From Vibrio penaeicida (GTDB lineage: Bacteria; Pseudomonadota; Gammaproteobacteria; Enterobacterales; Vibrionaceae), in NCBI RefSeq assembly GCF_002933855.1, contig NZ_BFAQ01000032.1, positions 60,558 to 124,557 on the forward strand: 64,000 bases of DNA. The letters are read 5' to 3'. Positions 59,673 through 64,000 of this stretch are shown here, in pieces. Position 1 is the first letter of the stretch, and every line of letters begins with the position of its first letter. The notes under the pieces are model-generated. The model searched no databases. It was not told the DNA's origin and was given only the letters and a program-made list of their open reading frames with translations. Both the position numbers and the translations under genes were made by a program.

Positions 59673-61137
59673 GAAATCCTCCCCACCACCACCTCCAGCA
59701 CCGCCACCACCAAAGGAAACGGCTGCGGCACAAACATCGACCAATATTGGGACGGCGATTGCGCAGCAGGCATTGAACAATGTCAATCAAGTCACTCCAG
59801 GCGGGGCCTTAACGTATTCTCAATCAGGCTCACACACCTACACGGACCCCGGAACCGGCCAAACGCACGTTATCCCAACTTACACCGCAACGCAGACACT
59901 GAGTCCTGAAAACCAGCGTATTCAGAACAAAACCAAAGAAGCGCAACTCAACTTTTCCACCTTAGCGGCAGATCAGTCTGCCCGCCTGAAAGGACTACTT
60001 GGTCGTCCTGTAGACGCGAGTACTCTGCCTGAACGCGGGGACGCAGAAGCCATTCGTCAGACAAACTTACAGAGAGTGGGTCAAGGTCCGGTATTGCAAA
60101 CCGAGTTAGGTGAAGTGGGCGATGTTCAGCGTCACATCGCGGATGCCGGACCCATCACACGCACGTATGGCACGGACTTTTCAAAAGATCGTCAGCGGGT
60201 AGAAGACGCGTTGATGGCGAGAATGTCACCAAGATTAGAGCAAGATCGCCAGCGACTGGAAAGCCGCCTGGCGTCCCAAGGCATTCGTATGGGCTCTGAC
60301 GCTTACCAATCGGCGATGGACGACTTCAGCCGACAGACCAACGATGCACGTTTTGGCGCAATACTGAATGCTGGACAGGAACAAAGTCGATTGACGGGAT
60401 TAGCCGCATCACGGGCTAACTTTGAAAACGCCGCTCAGGCTCAGGCGTTTAAGCAAAATGCCGCGAACGCGCAGCTGAACAACAGCGCGCAGTCACAGGC
60501 ATTTCAGCAAGAGTCGGAGCGGGTGGGACAGCGTAACGACGCTCTTCAGCAGATGCACCGCAACCGAGCCCAGGGCATCGGGATGGACAATCAGATGGCG
60601 ACTCAGGAAGTCAATGCCGACATAGCTCGCTTTGATGCCATGAACACTGCTCGCAACCAGGCATTGCAAGAGCGGTTTGCCCTTCGCAATCAGCCCATCA
60701 ATGAAATCACTGCGTTGATGTCAGGCTCGCAAGTGACCCAACCCAGCTTCATTACGCCCCAGACCGCACAGCTGGCAACCACCGATACTGCCGGTATTCA
60801 GGCAGGGTATGACAACGCGATGAACAACCGGTATGCCCGGCTGATGGCCAACCGGGGTCAGAATATGGGACTGGCAGGCAGTCTGTTTGGCGGACTTGCC
60901 GGTTTGGGTAGTGCGGCGATCATGGCTTCAGATAAGCGGGTGAAGAAAGACATTAAGAGAGTGGGTAAGACCCACGACGGACAACCGATATACACGTTCC
61001 GCTACAAAGACAGTGACGGTATCCAAATGGGCTTGATGGCTCAAGATGTGGAGAAGAAGACACCGGAAGCTGTGATAGAGCGACCTGATGGCATCAAAAT
61101 GGTGAATTACGACCTCGCATTAAAGGGGGCAAAATGA
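59665..61137 (+). CDS. Virion protein with proline-rich start and C-terminal S74 chaperone domain
   Basis: 490 residues. A polyproline opening (SSPPPPPAPPPPKE), long Gln/Asn/Ala-rich helical middle with several MARM/QAFKQ-type repeats, and a C-terminal peptidase S74 domain: ASDKRVKKDIKRVGKTHDG with the catalytic Ser and Lys, then GLMAQDVEKKTPEAV. S74 domains fold tail fibres and cut themselves off; here it is attached to an ejection- or tail-type protein, which is unusual. A Gly-rich hydrophobic segment (MGLAGSLFGGLAGLGSAAIM) lies just before it. Confidence 0.75.
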   Translation: MGKKSSPPPPPAPPPPKETAAAQTSTNIGTAIAQQALNNVNQVTPGGALTYSQSGSHTYTDPGTGQTHVIPTYTATQTLSPENQRIQNKTKEAQLNFSTLAADQSARLKGLLGRPVDASTLPERGDAEAIRQTNLQRVGQGPVLQTELGEVGDVQRHIADAGPITRTYGTDFSKDRQRVEDALMARMSPRLEQDRQRLESRLASQGIRMGSDAYQSAMDDFSRQTNDARFGAILNAGQEQSRLTGLAASRANFENAAQAQAFKQNAANAQLNNSAQSQAFQQESERVGQRNDALQQMHRNRAQGIGMDNQMATQEVNADIARFDAMNTARNQALQERFALRNQPINEITALMSGSQVTQPSFITPQTAQLATTDTAGIQAGYDNAMNNRYARLMANRGQNMGLAGSLFGGLAGLGSAAIMASDKRVKKDIKRVGKTHDGQPIYTFRYKDSDGIQMGLMAQDVEKKTPEAVIERPDGIKMVNYDLALKGAK

Positions 61138-62345
61138 GCACACAACCTTTTATTTTCGGTGGTAATACAGGTCGCTCTTACCAAGACATTAAACGAATGC
61201 GTGAGCAAGCCGACGCGTTAAAACCTTCTGGGCGTATTTCTGGGGGGATTTCAGGGTTCGGTGACGGGCTGTCGGCACTTGGCCGCGCTTTGTTGTATCG
61301 GATGACGACAGACAAAGCGGACAAGCTAGAGCAAAACGGTCGCCAGAGTTTCAATACCGAATTTAACCAATGGGCATCCCAGCCTGATTTCAAGGCTTCA
61401 GAGATGACCCAACAAAGTCAGAAACCGCCATCGACCGTTGGTGGGATGGATCCCCGCCTGGTAAAGATGAGCAGCAACTCTTTTGCCACGCCTGGACAAC
61501 AAGCCTTAATGCAGATGATGCTCAAACGCCAGATGGATGCCAGTGCGCCCGCCGACCCGATGAAGCAAGTACAGCTTCAGAAAGCGCAGTTGGAACTTGA
61601 AAAAATGCGTAATCCTGAACGCAACGTTATCCAAGGTGCAGATGGTTTTAAATATTATCAAGACACCGGTGATCGGGTATTGCCCGGTGTGGAGATGCCC
61701 AACGATCCCTTAAGTGATATTCAGCTTCAAAAGGCACAGTTGGAATTGGCAAAAGCTCAGACGCCCCAAAACAGTGTGGACTTTGATACTGAACAGAAAT
61801 TGCGAAAAGAGTTTTCCGGATTACCCACAATCAAAGATTTTTCCAGCATTAACGACAGTTGGGACAGGGTGCAAGCATCCGCTCATGATCCCAGTGCCGC
61901 GGGGGACCTGGCGTTGGTCTTCAATTACATGAAAATGCTAGATCCTGGATCAGTGGTCCGGGAAGGGGAATTTGCTACCGCTCAAAATGCCGCGGGCATC
62001 GATGAGCGTGTGGTCGGAATGTACAACAGAATCTTGAGTGGTGAACGTTTAACGCCCGTGCAACGACAGGATTTTGTCAGTCGCGCCGGACAGATGTTTA
62101 ATGCTCAAGCAGGCAACTACAACGATGCCGTTGGTCAGTACCGTGGGCTTGCTGACCAATACTCGTTGGCACCGGATCGGATCGCAAACACGGTTGAACT
62201 CTATGAATCCACACCAGAACCAGCGACCGATCATCCTCAATTCGCGGATAACTATAGTCAGGAAGATTTAGAGTTCACCGCCAAGAAACACGGCTTGACG
62301 ATTGAACAAGTACTTGAAAAGTTGGGGGGCAGATATGCCAACTGA
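61134..62345 (+). CDS. Unknown virion protein, 403 residues (ejection-type)
   Basis: Coupled to the S74 gene (ATGA). Helical, Gln-rich, low-complexity in the middle: the phrase QLQKAQLEL(A/E)KAQ/M occurs twice (about residues 144-160 and 200-215). The C-terminus reads SQEDLEFTAKKHGLTIEQVLEKLGG. Such proteins between the tail hub and the large internal protein are thought to be ejected with the DNA. Not recognised further. Confidence 0.65.
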   Translation: MSTQPFIFGGNTGRSYQDIKRMREQADALKPSGRISGGISGFGDGLSALGRALLYRMTTDKADKLEQNGRQSFNTEFNQWASQPDFKASEMTQQSQKPPSTVGGMDPRLVKMSSNSFATPGQQALMQMMLKRQMDASAPADPMKQVQLQKAQLELEKMRNPERNVIQGADGFKYYQDTGDRVLPGVEMPNDPLSDIQLQKAQLELAKAQTPQNSVDFDTEQKLRKEFSGLPTIKDFSSINDSWDRVQASAHDPSAAGDLALVFNYMKMLDPGSVVREGEFATAQNAAGIDERVVGMYNRILSGERLTPVQRQDFVSRAGQMFNAQAGNYNDAVGQYRGLADQYSLAPDRIANTVELYESTPEPATDHPQFADNYSQEDLEFTAKKHGLTIEQVLEKLGGRYAN

Positions 62346-64000
62346 TCTACTTGCTCAAAGTGAGCCTCAAGATTTACTGACCCATCAACGCGACAGTGTC
62401 AGCCGCACGAGAAACCTGGCTCGCGAATTTAATCAGAAGTATGGCATCTACCCATTTTTCGGCGTGCCGGAAGGTTACAGCGCGTTGGCTCATGGGATCG
62501 ATCAGGGGGGGGCAATGGGGTTTGGTGATGAAGCCACCGCCGCTGGTGCCGCCACCGCGGCTAAGTTGAACGCCTTACTGAGCGACAAAGACGTCGACTG
62601 GGGGCAGGCATATGACGAAGCGTTGGACGCAAGGCGCGAACAAATGAAATCCTATGTCACAGAGTACCCCAAGACGGCGCTTGGCGCAGAGCTGGCGGGT
62701 GGGCTGGCTTCGGTTGGCGGTCTCGTCAAGTCGGGGGTCACAACCCTAAAAAGCGCTAAGACTATCCCGACTGTACTGAAGAGTGGTCGAGAAGGGTTAC
62801 TTTACGGCGGTATCGCGGGTGCCGGGCACGCCGAGGGCGATTTGGGTGATCGCGGAGCCGGTGCCTTCACCGGTGCGGTGACAGGGGCCGCGATGGCGGG
62901 CGCCTTCCCATTCGTGCTGTCCGGCGGTTCAACCTTGGGTCGTTTGGTGAAAGACAAAGTCAAAACAAACTTTGGCAGTCCTGAAGGTCAGGTCAATGCA
63001 CGCCTGAGCCAGGCAATGCAGCAAACCGGTGTTACAGCAGACGATGTTCAGCGCAAACTGGATGAACTGGGCTCAGAAGCGGGCGTCATTGATACGTTGG
63101 GTCAGCCCGGCTACGCGCTCGCGCGTTCAGCTTCCAATACCAGTCCGGCAGCGCGTGAGACGTTAGAGAGCATGTCCGATACCCGAATGGCGGGTCAGCC
63201 TGATCGTCTGAACACCGCATTGGGAAAAGCCGCCAATTTGAACCAGCCGTACTCATCGTCTGAGCTGCGTCAGTTTGTCCGGGATGCCGCCAAGCCGGAG
63301 ATTGACCAGGCGTACAACGCAGCACGTCAAGCGGGGTACGATTTGGACATGACACAGTTTGACGACATATTTCAATCCCAGATGGCACAGGACGCCTTAA
63401 ACGAAGGCAAGCGTCTGGCAAGGGAGCGTTTGATTGCCGAAGGCGGCTCGGTGGACACCATGCCTTCTACGCTCGCCATACTAGACGAAACAAAAAAGAG
63501 CCTGGATGCGATGGCTCAACCCAAATTAGGTCAGCCCCTTACCAATCAGCAAGCCATTGCCGCACGTCTCTCTGACACGTTGAGAACACGTATTGATGAC
63601 ACACTGCCGGAATACGCTAATGCAAGGGGACTGGCAAAACACTTGTATCAGCAGGAGCAAGCGGTTGACTTGGGTGAACAACTGGCTAAGTCACACACCG
63701 GGGATGTGGCCAGGCGGATAGAATCGCTGTCACCCAATGACCGACCGTTTGTTGGGCAGGGGTTTGCTGCGAAAAAGATGGCGCAGGTGAACAACCGAAG
63801 GACGACCGCGGGGGCAGTGGATTCGCTGTTTGGTTCCAAAAATCAGCAAGAAGCAATAAAAACGGCGCTTGGAGATGAAGCGCAAACCGTGCAACAACAA
63901 CTGGCGACTGAACGTCTCTTTGCCGATACTCAGCGCGCATTAACGGGCAACAGTACCACTGCTAGGCAACTTGCTGAAATGGGCGTAACAGGAGGGGCGG
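62335..64000 (+). CDS. Large internal virion / ejection protein, runs off the window
   Basis: The first 555 residues of a longer protein; the frame is open to the right edge. It overlaps the previous gene by 11 bp. A glycine- and alanine-rich amphipathic region (about residues 55-200: GAMGFGDEATAAGAATAAKL, LGAELAGGLASVGGLVKSGV) suggests membrane penetration, as in podovirus ejection proteins. Later parts are helical. The end and any lytic domain are outside the window. Confidence 0.72.
   Translation, partial: MPTDLLAQSEPQDLLTHQRDSVSRTRNLAREFNQKYGIYPFFGVPEGYSALAHGIDQGGAMGFGDEATAAGAATAAKLNALLSDKDVDWGQAYDEALDARREQMKSYVTEYPKTALGAELAGGLASVGGLVKSGVTTLKSAKTIPTVLKSGREGLLYGGIAGAGHAEGDLGDRGAGAFTGAVTGAAMAGAFPFVLSGGSTLGRLVKDKVKTNFGSPEGQVNARLSQAMQQTGVTADDVQRKLDELGSEAGVIDTLGQPGYALARSASNTSPAARETLESMSDTRMAGQPDRLNTALGKAANLNQPYSSSELRQFVRDAAKPEIDQAYNAARQAGYDLDMTQFDDIFQSQMAQDALNEGKRLARERLIAEGGSVDTMPSTLAILDETKKSLDAMAQPKLGQPLTNQQAIAARLSDTLRTRIDDTLPEYANARGLAKHLYQQEQAVDLGEQLAKSHTGDVARRIESLSPNDRPFVGQGFAAKKMAQVNNRRTTAGAVDSLFGSKNQQEAIKTALGDEAQTVQQQLATERLFADTQRALTGNSTTARQLAEMGVTGGA

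Larger units (their letters stand above)
26385..64000. mobile_element. Prophage (lambda-like early region, podovirus-type virion genes), right end outside window
   Basis: The region starts at the tRNA-Pro attachment core and runs int-xis-recT-exonuclease / repressor / cro-O-P / antirepressor-endonuclease / integron cassettes / Q / lysis / terminase-portal-capsid-tail / ejection genes. Almost all gene junctions overlap or are tight. No attR, tailspike or second tRNA-Pro is reached before 64,000, so the element exceeds 37.6 kb. No virion gene in the window shows an obvious frameshift. Confidence 0.9.

Noticed and set aside
57598..64000. Diversity-generating retroelement in the tail region
   Set aside because: No reverse transcriptase or template/variable repeat pair is visible before the window ends; it could still lie beyond 64 kb.

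Overview
The window looks like a Vibrio (Vibrionaceae) chromosome: moderate GC, a Fur-box-like site, Vibrio-style LysR/IclR/AraC regulators and, most tellingly, integron recombination sites of the Vibrio superintegron (VCR) type. The species cannot be fixed from the sequence alone. About 26.3 kb is ordinary chromosome plus a small accessory stretch; the remaining 37.6 kb is the left part of a prophage that runs off the right edge.

Chromosomal part (1-26,030). After the tail of a methionine sulfoxide reductase gene there is a compact six-gene catabolic-type operon (hydroxyacid dehydrogenase, aldehyde dehydrogenase, serine O-acetyltransferase, glyoxalase-fold protein, M20 amidohydrolase, LysR regulator). 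Scattered metabolic and regulatory genes follow (SDR enzyme with a 38-residue membrane peptide, HDAC-family deacetylase, two Nudix proteins, IclR, SerC, MOSC, glutamine amidotransferase, AraC). From 15.5 to 19 kb lies an accessory cluster: a BrxR/CapW-like WYL regulator, two small basic proteins, a multi-pass membrane protein and a lipoprotein. Next is a 2,025-residue secreted toxin-like protein with a C58-type cysteine protease triad and a TcdA/TcdB-like hydrophobic translocation region, then tRNA-Ser(UGA).

Prophage (26,385 to beyond 64,000). It is inserted in a tRNA-Pro(GGG) gene; the 3' half of that tRNA remains at 26,339-26,384. The layout is lambda-like. The leftward operon holds int, xis, recT, a YqaJ exonuclease and one unknown gene. 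The switch region has a CI/S24 repressor and a Cro/YdaS-like protein with operators between them. The rightward early operon holds an unknown gene, an O-like protein containing four iterons at exact 22-bp spacing, a DUF6475-like protein, a P-like protein, a BRO-type antirepressor behind a C4-like RNA leader, and an endonuclease. After the Q antiterminator come lysis genes and a podovirus-type virion module (terminase, portal, scaffold, SU10-like capsid, adaptors, tail hub, GNAT, S74-bearing protein, ejection-type proteins).

The standout region is 35.85-44.0 kb, between the early genes and Q. Ten successive units each carry one gene or one toxin-antitoxin pair and end in an attC/VCR-like repeat whose outer core is complementary to the core at the start of the same unit. 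This is an integron cassette array without an integron integrase (a CALIN), riding in a temperate phage. Two attC sites are enlarged to about 320 bp by remnants of an IS110-family element. Cassette products include two proteins with HEPN-type Rx4H motifs, a CoiA-like nuclease, YefM-YoeB, CcdA-CcdB and several membrane or unknown proteins. An AHH-nuclease toxin with its immunity protein sits just beyond the array.
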